A DNA stretch of 64,000 nt from Telmatobacter sp. DSM 110680 (lineage in GTDB: Bacteria > Acidobacteriota > Terriglobia > Terriglobales > Acidobacteriaceae): assembly GCF_039994875.1 (NCBI RefSeq), contig NZ_CP121196.1:806001-870000 (forward strand), written 5' to 3'. Shown here piece after piece: positions 52,383 through 61,166 of the stretch. The notes beneath the pieces were generated by a model that saw nothing but the letters and a program-made list of their open reading frames with translations, was not told where the DNA came from and did not search any database. Position 1 is the first letter of the stretch; each line of letters opens with the position of its first letter. A program made the position numbers and the translations under genes.

Positions 52383-54028
52383 CTGGTCCTTCGCAGCAGG
52401 ATGTCACGCGAGATGCTTCCTGGCAATGGATGAATAGCCGTATCGACCACGGTCAAGGCGGGATGGTCTGCAATGAATCGATTGATGCGGTAGCCGCCCC
52501 GAAGCATGTACCGACTCCACCAGAGGCCTTCTCGAAATTCGTCGTCACCGGTACAGGAGCCGAGCAGCAGATAGCCGCCGATTCGCAGGCCGCGAACGAG
52601 CTTTTCGCGAACTCTTCTGAGAGCTAGCGGATTCTTGATGTATTCCACGACGTGAATAGCTACGATAAGGTCGAAGACGTTGGGTAGCGGATCGTTACGA
52701 AGATCCATCTGCGCGAACGTGATGTGTCCGCCCCAATGACGACGACTGCGGGCCCTCCCTAATGCAACTTCAAGAAAGTCCGTTGCGAGAAGTGAATCGC
52801 ATCTGTCCGCAAGAATCTCGGTAAATACTCCTTCGGCGCAACCTATCTCCAATGCGCAACCGAAACGACTGTTGCCTCGAACCCGATCGAGCATGTTCGC
52901 TTCGCCGCGGTGTCGAATGATTTCAAGATCGTTGGTCGTGTAACGCCAGGGATCGTTCTGGTCGAAGTCTGCGGTTACGTCAGGCTCTGCGCGTGGTGAG
53001 CTGTCAAGCCACGCGTCGCGCACTGCGCGTCCAAGATGCCATGTGTTCCAAACGCCTGGAACTCTTTTCATGGCCTCACGCAACCGTGAGGATCCTGGCC
53101 TCATGCCTTTCGTTTGCTTAATTGACGGCGCTCTTCTTTGACCACTTGCAATGGACAGTTCTTCTGTCAAGGCGTCATGGAGATCCGGTCGCGCAATGTT
53201 CGAAGACGCGAGGTAATCCTGCGCCCATTGAAGAAATTTCAGCCTCGCGGCAGGCTGTGTTCCGGTTCGATCAGCGACTGCGCAGACGGAATCTGGATGC
53301 TGGCGGTACTTGTACCAGCACTCATTCGTAGCCAGGATTCGCGAGCTCATTCCCAACTTGAAATAGAACGCCTGATCTTCGAACAAGCCGTCAAAGGAAT
53401 CTTCAAAATACCCGGCAGCCTCGGCCGCGTCGCGCCTTACCAGGATGCAACCAGACGAGGGTGTTGACCAGGGCTCTCGAATTGCAAGCATCGCGAGGTC
53501 AATTGCCTGATAGAGCTCTGGTCCGGAAACAACAGTCACAAAATGATCTCTGAGAATGTCTTCGACTCTTCCGGTCCAGCTATGCCATATGACTGAAGAG
53601 CCGCAGATCATTCCGGTATCTGGTCTTGCCACCAGCAGCGCAACCTGGCGCTCTAGCTTGTTGGGCAACCAGACATCGTCGGCATCGAGAAAGGCGAGAT
53701 AATCCCCTTTGGCATTTGCAATTCCGAGATTTCGTGAGGAGCTGATGCCGCGTCGCTCTGATTTCGGGTGGTGAAGACAGCGGACCTTAGAGGGCAGTTC
53801 TCTTGCGTACCGCTCGGCAATGACTGTACTGCGATCCGTCGATCCGTCGTTCACCAGTAACAACTCCCACTCTTCGTATGTCTGGGCAAGCACGCTCGCG
53901 ATAGCTTCGCTCAAGAAACTTTCCGCATTCAGGAAGGGGATGATGATTGAGACGAGCCCTCCGCCTTTCGGTGGATCGCGCGGGATCAAGGATGCCTTCG
54001 CGTCGGTATATTCGGCGTCTGTCGTCAT
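52379..54028 (-). CDS. Fusion of GT2 glycosyltransferase and NodS-like methyltransferase
   Basis: The 549-residue protein has an N-terminal GT2 domain (about 24-245; SIIIPFLNAESFLSEAIASV, NDGSTDRS at 60-67, donor DxD-type LDADD at 114-118) and a C-terminal SAM-dependent methyltransferase (about 355-500) of the NodS type, with NDPWRYTTNDLEIIRHRGEA and motif I ALEIGCAEGVFTEILADRCD (392-411). In rhizobia NodS N-methylates the deacetylated glucosamine of Nod factors. Its first position in the pair (stop overlaps the deacetylase fusion start) suggests a coordinated deacetylation and methylation of the locus glycan. The link to a terminal cap read by Wzt is inference. Confidence 0.9.
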   Translation of the reverse strand: MTTDAEYTDAKASLIPRDPPKGGGLVSIIIPFLNAESFLSEAIASVLAQTYEEWELLLVNDGSTDRSTVIAERYARELPSKVRCLHHPKSERRGISSSRNLGIANAKGDYLAFLDADDVWLPNKLERQVALLVARPDTGMICGSSVIWHSWTGRVEDILRDHFVTVVSGPELYQAIDLAMLAIREPWSTPSSGCILVRRDAAEAAGYFEDSFDGLFEDQAFYFKLGMSSRILATNECWYKYRQHPDSVCAVADRTGTQPAARLKFLQWAQDYLASSNIARPDLHDALTEELSIASGQRRAPSIKQTKGMRPGSSRLREAMKRVPGVWNTWHLGRAVRDAWLDSSPRAEPDVTADFDQNDPWRYTTNDLEIIRHRGEANMLDRVRGNSRFGCALEIGCAEGVFTEILADRCDSLLATDFLEVALGRARSRRHWGGHITFAQMDLRNDPLPNVFDLIVAIHVVEYIKNPLALRRVREKLVRGLRIGGYLLLGSCTGDDEFREGLWWSRYMLRGGYRINRFIADHPALTVVDTAIHPLPGSISRDILLRRTR

Positions 54029-54097
54029 CCTACCCTTCTCGTCTTGTTCCCCAACTGACTTGATGTTTCATTGGCTCAAGTAGCGTGCGTACTCTTT

Positions 54098-55036
54098 TCA
54101 TTCGACGGCTGATTTCAATTCTGCGATGACCTTTGCTGCATCTGCAAAGTATTGCGGTCTAAGTCTCGCAATTGAGGTCCAGTAATGTCTGAAGACCGCG
54201 CCGTCACTGAACTCCGCCGACGCTTGGTACAACTGCTGATCGAGAAACTTGAGGTCGCTTGCACTCACCTTATTACCCAGAAGGACGGGCAACGTATTTT
54301 GCCCGATGAACCATGGTGAATCCGTCTGGTTGAATCGGCTAATGGTCTCTTCCATTCCGGCCGGTTCGACTAGATCCTTACGGAGACAAACCAGCGCAAA
54401 AGTCAGGTGAGGTGGAAACCAGGATCCCACTCTGGTGAGAAACTCAGCCTGCTGCACGGGCGCCTCTTCGTAAACGCAAAGAACGCTGCAATCGTCGTCG
54501 GCAATCCATCGCAGAAGTTCGTCTGGACGTTGCAGAAATAGCGTATCGGAATTGCTAATGATGAGTCTTTCTTTGCCTGCCAAGAGCGCGTGATCAGTCA
54601 ATTCCAAAGAATTAATAACTTCTGAGCGGTAACGCATCGTCTTTGGATACGAGGCAAGCAGTTTTCCCACAATTTCATCTGCGTCACGGCGTCTGATTAC
54701 CTTGATTCCGTCAATATGACGTTCGATGATCGCGATGTCTTCAGGCGTAAGCGAACCATCGTCATGAACGACCACGGCGATATCTGCGACGAAGCGCAAC
54801 AAGGACTTGATGGCGGTAATGTACATGAAGACGTGCTTATGGCACGTCAAGGTATGAATCTCAGTTTGCGCGGCAGGATTGCATCGCAGGGGCCTTGTCG
54901 AATTCACGGGCCTGAAGTTCCGATAGAGTCTTCCCGGGCTTTCGCGCCAGCACCAGTAGAGCGCGCGGAGGCTCTTGCGAAGAGGAAAGTCGGGATTCTT
55001 CTCGTAGAACTTTCTAATGAGACTGCTGATTGCCAT
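54098..55036 (-). CDS. Probable glycosyltransferase-like protein, unknown specificity
   Basis: The 312-residue protein is soluble and is the first gene of the minus-strand glycan set. It contains an alpha/beta region with IAVVVHDDGSLTPEDIAII and LIISNSDTLFLQRPDELL (about 165-182), a Ser-Asp-Thr pattern that could serve as an acidic sugar-nucleotide site like the DxD of GT-A folds. No family can be named safely. By position it should act on the same exported glycan. An in-frame start at 55036 is used; the 69-bp gap to the next gene allows co-transcription. Confidence 0.6.
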   Translation of the reverse strand: MAISSLIRKFYEKNPDFPLRKSLRALYWCWRESPGRLYRNFRPVNSTRPLRCNPAAQTEIHTLTCHKHVFMYITAIKSLLRFVADIAVVVHDDGSLTPEDIAIIERHIDGIKVIRRRDADEIVGKLLASYPKTMRYRSEVINSLELTDHALLAGKERLIISNSDTLFLQRPDELLRWIADDDCSVLCVYEEAPVQQAEFLTRVGSWFPPHLTFALVCLRKDLVEPAGMEETISRFNQTDSPWFIGQNTLPVLLGNKVSASDLKFLDQQLYQASAEFSDGAVFRHYWTSIARLRPQYFADAAKVIAELKSAVE

Positions 55037-55350
55037 TGGGTGCCGTCAAGAGTGAAGTAAGCCTGCAAAGATACTGCAACTCTCATTCTAGACAGCCCTT
55101 ATCAGCGCTGGGGCGACAAGTGGGCAATCCTCAGCTGATATCGAACGGGATGATTCGGCGCGGGATTCCGGCCTGAAGAGGAAGAAGGGTAACGATAATA
55201 TCGTTTATTTGTATGGACGGCGAGGTCTGCGCGACCCGGTGAGAAAGATTCAGCTAAGAGCGGGTCTCGAACCGCGGAATCGCCACGCAGGAATGGGCCC
55301 AATGGCGTTCCCATTCCTGCGCACAGATTCTTAATCGCCGAGCCTGCTGC
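55037..55350. other. Intergenic region with two inverted repeats
   Basis: Between the phosphoesterase gene end and the glycan-set start, both on the minus strand. It contains AACGATA/TATCGTT (55191-55205) and a strong 12-bp inverted repeat (55286-55321). It should contain the promoter of the glycan operon; no further gene seen. Confidence 0.55.
55286..55321. terminator. 12-bp perfect inverted repeat after phosphoesterase gene
   Basis: CGCAGGAATGGG and CCCATTCCTGCG enclose a 12-base loop, 29 bases downstream of the phosphoesterase stop on the minus strand. The absence of a T-tract makes Rho-independent termination doubtful; it may stabilise RNA 3' ends. Confidence 0.55.
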
Positions 55351-56598
55351 CTACTGATTCTCCGCGAAGAGATCCGTCATGACCTTGGTTGACGAATCAC
55401 ATGCGTGATTGAGGCAGGGCAGATCCAAACCGGCCTCTACTGATTTCAGCAGCGAGAAGTGCGTGTAAAAATTTGCACTTTGCACGCGGTGATGACCGTA
55501 GCTTGTGTCCACGGTCAATAGGACTCGGTTCGTCGTGGGTAAAATGCTGTAGTCGTTCTCGTCCCACACCACGATGATCGCACTGCGGCCATTCTTCCAG
55601 GCTTTGGATTCATGGATCGCAGTTATGAGTGTCTGTAGCTCCAGGTCGCCACGGTACATCAAGCCGGGGTTGAGACCGTCCAAAGTGCCGTTATCATCGG
55701 GATCGAACTCACATGCCGGGCCTGCATTTCCCCGACCATGCTGGTCGTTGCACTGATTGGGCGCAATGAAGGAATAGGTTGGAACGTGATCCGACGCTAG
55801 ATCCGCGAAAAGGCCATGCGTACCCTCGAAGTCGACCATGTTCTTGAGGCTGAGCTTGGGGTCGAGACCTTCCTGGACGCTGGCAAAATATGCAAACGGA
55901 TTATGCTTTACCGCGTAGAGAGCAACCAAATTGCTCTGCGTCTGTCCCTCGCCCGGCAGAGCTGTCGTTAGATTGTCGAGATTCGAGAAGAATCCGTCTG
56001 CGTTGTTAACCCCGTCGGCACCGTTCGGAGGCAGGCTCTCCTGGTAGCTTTTCCAGGTCAGACCTCTTTCGGCCAACTCGTCCGCAATGGTCATTCCAAC
56101 CGTGTGCGTATTTGCTGCGTAACCCAATTTGCCGTCAACATCGATGACACCCGGAGGTCCGGAAGTCTCATTCGTCAGGTCGAGAACGGGCGTGGCGGCG
56201 TCGGTTCCCGCTCCGTAAATCGGGCAGATGTTCGGCGTTGGCGGAGTATCAGTCGAGACGGAACCATTTGCAAGATTAGGCGTGCAGCTAGTGTTGTGCC
56301 AGTCGGGAGCGTTGTCGGTCCGTACGCCGAAGTTTGACCCTCCCACGATTTCCAGGTAGTTCGTCAAACTTGGATGTCCGACCGCAAAATAGTTCGTCGC
56401 AGAATTCACCTGCTTCAGGTAGTTATTTGTGAAAGGCATATTGGGGTTGCCAACGACCTGGGCATAAGCGTGATTCTCCATCATGATCACAAACACGTGA
56501 TCGAGATGAGGAACGCCTTTCGGGGTTGGACCCTCCTGCGCGCAAACTGTCATTGCGCATGCTTGCAGGGCCAGGAAAACTGCTGTTTTTTTGAACAT
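55351..56598 (-). CDS. Exported PF04185 phosphoesterase (acid phosphatase / phospholipase C-like)
   Basis: The 415-residue protein has a signal peptide (about 1-20) and the phosphoesterase family fold shared by bacterial phospholipases C and acid phosphatases. The N-terminal metal-binding motif is HVFVIMMENHAYAQVVG (about 34-50), followed by AVGHPSLTNYLEIVGGS; near the C-terminus IVVWDENDYSILPTTNRVLL and SYGHHRVQ supply the usual Asp/Glu and His ligands. It should hydrolyse phosphate esters outside the cytoplasm. It is divergent from a larger homologue at 56836. Confidence 0.9.
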   Translation of the reverse strand: MFKKTAVFLALQACAMTVCAQEGPTPKGVPHLDHVFVIMMENHAYAQVVGNPNMPFTNNYLKQVNSATNYFAVGHPSLTNYLEIVGGSNFGVRTDNAPDWHNTSCTPNLANGSVSTDTPPTPNICPIYGAGTDAATPVLDLTNETSGPPGVIDVDGKLGYAANTHTVGMTIADELAERGLTWKSYQESLPPNGADGVNNADGFFSNLDNLTTALPGEGQTQSNLVALYAVKHNPFAYFASVQEGLDPKLSLKNMVDFEGTHGLFADLASDHVPTYSFIAPNQCNDQHGRGNAGPACEFDPDDNGTLDGLNPGLMYRGDLELQTLITAIHESKAWKNGRSAIIVVWDENDYSILPTTNRVLLTVDTSYGHHRVQSANFYTHFSLLKSVEAGLDLPCLNHACDSSTKVMTDLFAENQ

Positions 56599-56835
56599 GA
56601 ACTCGACCTTCCTTCAGCTGGGAAAAAGAGCTAGCCGCTGCACGGTTGCTCAGCGGGCCGCTCTATGAGTTCTCGGCTCGACACATTAAAACGCCATCAT
56701 GGATTTACGAAGATTCGGTTAAGATCCGAGGATTTGAGTCACGAACTTGCAATCTGGCGATCACGTTCCCGCAACAACCGGGGCATATGTTTCGTTGAGC
56801 GAATACAGAATCGCTCATTCCCTGGAGGTTCCACC

Positions 56836-58920
56836 GTGGCTACTGATCGCCGTTCGTTTCTTAAGCTTTTGAGTACAAGTGCGCTCTCTGCAGCATTTCC
56901 GGCGAGCATTGCTCGCGCGCTTGAGATCCCAGCCCACAACCGCACTGGCACAATCGCGGACGTCGAACATATTGTGATCCTGATGCAGGAGAATCGAGCA
57001 TTCGACCACTACTTCGGCACACTCAGCGGAGTTCGCGGTTTTGACGACCCCCGTGCAGTGAAGCTTCCTAACGGAGATGCTGTCTGGTACCAGCCCGACA
57101 GTTCGGGTGGGTACGTATTGCCGTTTCATCCGGGGGCACCCAGTCTCGGCCTGCAGTTTCTGGAGGATCTCGCTCACGACTGGGATACGACTCATGGCGC
57201 GCTGAACGGGGGCAAGTTCGACCAGTGGGTGCCGCAGAAAGGCACCACGACGATGGCGCACCTCACACGAAGCGACATTCCCTTTCACTACGCTCTCGCC
57301 GACGCTTTTACCATCTGCGATGCATATCATTGCTCATTCCTTGGAGCGACCGATCCAAATCGATACCACATGTGGACGGGTTGGGTAGGAAATGATGGGA
57401 AGAACGGCGGCCCGGTTCTGGATAATGCTGAAGCCGGATATGACTGGAGCACCTACCCTGAGCGCCTGGTGAAGGCCGGCGTCTCGTGGAAGATTTATCA
57501 GGACCAGGGTGCAGGCCTGAATGCAGCGGAGTACTGGGGCTGGGGTCCGGACGCTTACATCGGCAACTATGGCGACAACTCTCTGCTTTACTTTCACCAG
57601 TATCAAAATTCTCTGCCGGGCTCGCCGCTCTTTGAAGGCGCGCTTACCGGTACAGATATAAAGGATGGCGGCACGCTCCTCGATCAATTTCGAGGTGACG
57701 TAACTGCCGGCAAATTGCCGCAGGTCTCTTGGATCGTGGCTCCGGAGGCCTACACCGAACATCCGAACTGGCCCGCAAATTACGGCGCGTGGTACATCTC
57801 TCAATTTCTTGACGTGCTTACCTCAAACCCTGATGTCTGGAGCAAGACAGCTTTCTTTCTTTGCTATGACGAGAACGATGGCTTCTTCGATCACGTTGTG
57901 CCGCCCACAGTCCCTGCTTCGCGTGCACAGGGGATTTCAACGGTCGATACCGTCAATGAATACTTCATGGGAAATGCGGAATACCCCGCGGGACCGATCG
58001 GTCTTGGCATGCGCGTGCCCATGATCGTGATCTCTCCCTGGAGCAAGGGCGGCTATGTCAATTCCGAGCTTTTTGATCACACGTCGCTCATCCGCTTCAT
58101 TGAGCAGCGGTTTGGGTCGAATAATCCAGAGTTGATTGAGACCAACATCACTCCGTGGCGTCGCGCTGTCTCAGGCGACCTTACGTCTGCATTCAACTTT
58201 GCGTCTCCCAACAGCCGGACCGTATCGTTGCCAAGCACGATCGCTTACCTTCCGCCCGATACCAACCGGCATCCGGATTACAAGCCGACACCGCCGGCTA
58301 ACCAGGCTCTTCCCACACAGGAACAAGGAACTCGCCCCGCTCGACCAGTACCCTACGACCTTGAGGTACATGGAAGTCCGAATTTTTCCGACGGCACATT
58401 CACGATCAACTTCGGGAACAAGGGGAAAACGGCTGTCTACCAGGTCCGTTCAGGTAACAGCAGCCTTGGACCCTGGACCTATACCGTCGGCACCGGCGCG
58501 GAAATCTTCGACACCTGGCAGATCACGGGCAACGGCCTGAATCAATACGATCTTTCCGTCAACGGGCCCAATGGATTTCTACGCTCGTTCAAGGGAAGCG
58601 TGTCTGGCGAGGGCGCATCGAATCTGGACGTTCGATCTGCGAGCGATCGGCACGGGAACGCGATCACGCTATCCGTGGTCAATCGTAGAACTGACGCTGT
58701 CACCGTGCGAGTCACCGACGCGTATACAGGCGAAGTACACACGCATACGCTGGAGGTAGGAACAGAGACGCATTGGAACCGTCCTGTCCATCAGTCGTTC
58801 GGATGGTACGACTTCATCGTAGAAGTTGCATCCGATTCATCACTTCGCTACGAACTAGCGGGACATGTGGAAACAGGACAAGAAAGCCGCACAGACCCGG
58901 GAATTGGTTCCATGATTTAG
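56836..58920 (+). CDS. Tat-exported phospholipase C family protein (PF04185 with C-terminal DUF756 domains)
   Basis: The 694-residue product starts at GTG 56836 with GGAGG seven bases upstream and a twin-arginine signal (TDRRSFLKLLSTSALSAA). The catalytic phosphoesterase domain (about 42-500) has VEHIVILMQENRAFDHYFGT (43-62), with the Glu-Asn of QENRAFDHYFG, SFLGATDPNRYHMWTG and CYDENDGFFDHVVPP as metal or phosphate ligands. The C-terminal ~190 residues are two beta domains of the DUF756 type (VHGSPNFSDGTFTINFGNKG; NGLNQYDLSVNGPNGFLRSF), as in PlcH/PlcN. Phosphatidylcholine-type phospholipids are the known substrates of the family. It is divergent from the smaller homologue at 55351-56598. 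A terminator follows. Confidence 0.92.
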   Translation: MATDRRSFLKLLSTSALSAAFPASIARALEIPAHNRTGTIADVEHIVILMQENRAFDHYFGTLSGVRGFDDPRAVKLPNGDAVWYQPDSSGGYVLPFHPGAPSLGLQFLEDLAHDWDTTHGALNGGKFDQWVPQKGTTTMAHLTRSDIPFHYALADAFTICDAYHCSFLGATDPNRYHMWTGWVGNDGKNGGPVLDNAEAGYDWSTYPERLVKAGVSWKIYQDQGAGLNAAEYWGWGPDAYIGNYGDNSLLYFHQYQNSLPGSPLFEGALTGTDIKDGGTLLDQFRGDVTAGKLPQVSWIVAPEAYTEHPNWPANYGAWYISQFLDVLTSNPDVWSKTAFFLCYDENDGFFDHVVPPTVPASRAQGISTVDTVNEYFMGNAEYPAGPIGLGMRVPMIVISPWSKGGYVNSELFDHTSLIRFIEQRFGSNNPELIETNITPWRRAVSGDLTSAFNFASPNSRTVSLPSTIAYLPPDTNRHPDYKPTPPANQALPTQEQGTRPARPVPYDLEVHGSPNFSDGTFTINFGNKGKTAVYQVRSGNSSLGPWTYTVGTGAEIFDTWQITGNGLNQYDLSVNGPNGFLRSFKGSVSGEGASNLDVRSASDRHGNAITLSVVNRRTDAVTVRVTDAYTGEVHTHTLEVGTETHWNRPVHQSFGWYDFIVEVASDSSLRYELAGHVETGQESRTDPGIGSMI

Positions 58921-58947
58921 CAATCTGCCATTTGCGTTTAAGGCTTG

Positions 58948-58978
58948 AAAGGGGGCTCGATGGAGTCCCCCTTTTTTT
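58948..58978. terminator. Intrinsic terminator after the phospholipase C gene
   Basis: AAAGGGGGCTC and GAGTCCCCCTTT form a stem with one bulged T and a GATG loop, followed by a run of seven T. The A/T-rich ends also allow use by the convergent mnmE gene. Confidence 0.9.
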
Positions 58979-58998
58979 GTCCGCGTTGCGCCACCTTC

Positions 58999-60420
58999 TT
59001 ATTTTCCGATGCAGAAGGTTGAGAAGATTAAATTCAACACGTCGTCGGGGGTGGTTTGGCCGGTTAATGAATCCAGGGCCCAGAGCACACGGTAGAGGTC
59101 TAGCAAAATCATTTCGTGCGGGATGCTGTTCTCGTTGGCGCGGTCGGCGTCGGCGAGTGCGGCTCTGGCGGCGATGATCGCCTGCTGCTGGCGGAGATTG
59201 GTGAGCAGGCCGGGTTCTTCGGCAGCTCCTCCGGTGGCGAGCTCGACGATCTTTTCGCGGAGTGCTTGAATGCCCTCGCCGGTTAGCGCCGATGTTGGCA
59301 CCATGGGGATGCCGAATTCGCTAGCTGTCGAATCGGCTTCCGGCATTGCTTTGCTGGGTGACACCTGATCGGCGAGATCGTGTTTGTTGATTGCCGCGAG
59401 GGCTGGACGATTGTGTAAGGCCGCGAGCAGACTGCGTTCTTCCTGGTTCAGCGATTGAGTTGCATCCAGAACCACAAGAACGAGCGCCGCATCGGCCAGC
59501 GCTTCGCGGCTGCGTGCGATGCCGAGCTGCTCTACTTCTTCGAACGTCTCGCGCAGGCCGGCTGTGTCGACAAGTTCCAGCGGAATGCCTTCGAGTGAAA
59601 TTCGCTCAGACACCAGATCACGTGTGGTTCCCGGTGTCGCCGTCACGATGGCGCGGTCCCGCTCCACGAGCCGATTAAACAGCGAACTCTTTCCCGCGTT
59701 CGGACGACCCACAATGGCCATGGTGAGGCCATCATGCACAATGCGTCCACGGGCGAAGGATGTCTCGAGCGCAGCCAGCGGTGGGTTGAGTTCGGCGATA
59801 CGGCGGCTGATTTCTGACTTCGGGGCGACGTCGACGTCGTCTTCAGCGAAATCGATACCTGCCTCAAGCAGCGCGATCAATTCGAGGAGGGATTGCTTGG
59901 TAGGTGCTACGCGACGGCTGAGCGCGCCGCCCATCTGGCTGGCGGCCTGTCGCGCCTGGGTGAGTGTCTGCGCATCAATCAGATCACGGACCGCTTCTGC
60001 CTGCGTTAGATCGAGTTTGCCCGCGAGGAATGCGCGCTCCGTAAACTCCCCCGGGGATGCCAGTCGAGCACCCAGATCGAGCGAGCGCCGCAACAGCATT
60101 TCGAGAACAACCGGCGATCCATGCGCTGCAATCTCCACGAGTTCATCACCCGTGTAGGAATTGGGAGCGGCGAAAAAAGTGAGTACGGCGTCATCGATCG
60201 GCTCGTTGTTCGCGTTGTTTTCATCGAGCACCTCAGCGAGGCGCGCCCGGGCGTGCTCCATCGGCTGACGAAGGCGCACAAGTTGCGCCGCGATCGATGC
60301 CGCCTGCGGCCCGCTCAGCCGCACGATGCCGATTCCGCCGCGCCCCGGAGGCGTGGAGATCGCCGCGATGGTGTCGACGATTGCGGCGGTTGCTTCCGGC
60401 ACTTGCGATTCGGTGTCCAT
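58999..60420 (-). CDS. mnmE: tRNA modification GTPase MnmE
   Basis: MnmE works with MnmG to modify the wobble uridine of certain tRNAs (cmnm5U). The 473-residue length is normal. The N-terminal formyl-tetrahydrofolate-binding domain shows DTIAAISTPPGRGGIGIVRLSG (in two parts), the GTPase domain has G1 GRPNAGKSSLFNRL, G3 DTAGLRE and G4 NKHD, and the C-terminus has the essential Cys motif in FCIGK. mnmG is not in the window. In many genomes mnmE sits next to rsmG and parAB, but here it is about 50 kb from them. It follows a small membrane-protein gene on the same strand. Confidence 0.97.
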   Translation of the reverse strand: MDTESQVPEATAAIVDTIAAISTPPGRGGIGIVRLSGPQAASIAAQLVRLRQPMEHARARLAEVLDENNANNEPIDDAVLTFFAAPNSYTGDELVEIAAHGSPVVLEMLLRRSLDLGARLASPGEFTERAFLAGKLDLTQAEAVRDLIDAQTLTQARQAASQMGGALSRRVAPTKQSLLELIALLEAGIDFAEDDVDVAPKSEISRRIAELNPPLAALETSFARGRIVHDGLTMAIVGRPNAGKSSLFNRLVERDRAIVTATPGTTRDLVSERISLEGIPLELVDTAGLRETFEEVEQLGIARSREALADAALVLVVLDATQSLNQEERSLLAALHNRPALAAINKHDLADQVSPSKAMPEADSTASEFGIPMVPTSALTGEGIQALREKIVELATGGAAEEPGLLTNLRQQQAIIAARAALADADRANENSIPHEMILLDLYRVLWALDSLTGQTTPDDVLNLIFSTFCIGK

Positions 60421-60435
60421 CTGAATGTCTTGATT

Positions 60436-60972
60436 CTATGGAACCGGGGTGGCTTGGCGCTTGCTCGAGCCGCTTGCCTCAATTTGGCGAACGTAGCGCA
60501 GGCAGATGATGAGCGGAATTGCTCCAATGATGCCGAAGCTGCAGTCGATCAGACGCCAATAAGGCGGAATCCCTCGGATCGGTCCTGCAATCAATGCCAG
60601 GGGTAGAACACCGACGCAGGCGATTACGCCGAAGGCCAATACCCATTTATTACGAACGGGATCGAGGAGAGGTCCCACGAAGACCACCGCAATCACGAGG
60701 TGGGCAAACGCTAGCCAGTCAGTCCCGTACGCCATGAAGGGATAGTCGCGATTGGTCTGCACAATTCCCTCATGCACTCGCCGCAACCAGCCGTGAAGGG
60801 CTGGTTCGCCGGCCACTGGAGCGCTCGGTGCAACGGCGAAAATCCGGTTCAGCACGCCGGTTTCGTGCTCAAGCGGAAAAGCCGTGATTCCACTCAGGAT
60901 CAGACCAACGATAAACAAAACAAGCCAGATGCGAACGCGCACAAGAAGCCGGGATTGCACCGATTCAGTCAT
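60436..60972 (-). CDS. Four-helix membrane protein, unknown function
   Basis: The 178-residue product has about four hydrophobic segments (IWLVLFIVGLILSGITAF, WLAFAHLVIAVVFVGPLL, VLAFGVIACVGVLPLALIAG and LIDCSFGIIGAIPLIICLRY). Between the first two lies a periplasmic-looking loop with HGWLRRVHEGIVQTNRDYPF. It has a basic tail. I recognise no family. It ends 15 bp upstream of the mnmE start, so the two are probably co-transcribed. The ATG at 60972 is used; a GTG at 60978 is also possible. Confidence 0.7.
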   Translation of the reverse strand: MTESVQSRLLVRVRIWLVLFIVGLILSGITAFPLEHETGVLNRIFAVAPSAPVAGEPALHGWLRRVHEGIVQTNRDYPFMAYGTDWLAFAHLVIAVVFVGPLLDPVRNKWVLAFGVIACVGVLPLALIAGPIRGIPPYWRLIDCSFGIIGAIPLIICLRYVRQIEASGSSKRQATPVP

Positions 60973-61083
60973 GAACACCTATATCTCAAGAGCCTATCCT
61001 ACCCGCTCGCGAGTCCCCCGGCATCGGTCGTGCGGCCAGACGTCCATATTGCTACAAAAAGGTTTAAGTAGAGGAGAAAACGA

Positions 61084-61089
61084 TATAAT
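61084..61089 (+). promoter_or_regulatory. Candidate -10 element of the second TonB receptor
   Basis: A perfect TATAAT lies 77 bases before the GTG start at 61167. A convincing -35 is not seen at 17 bases; TTTAAG is 15 bases upstream. Confidence 0.3.
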
Positions 61090-61166
61090 TCCCTCAAGTC
61101 TTTCGGCGAGAGCGAGCGTCTGTTGAGCCGTGGAAGACCCTCCTGTTTTCATAAGGTTGCTGTCCA

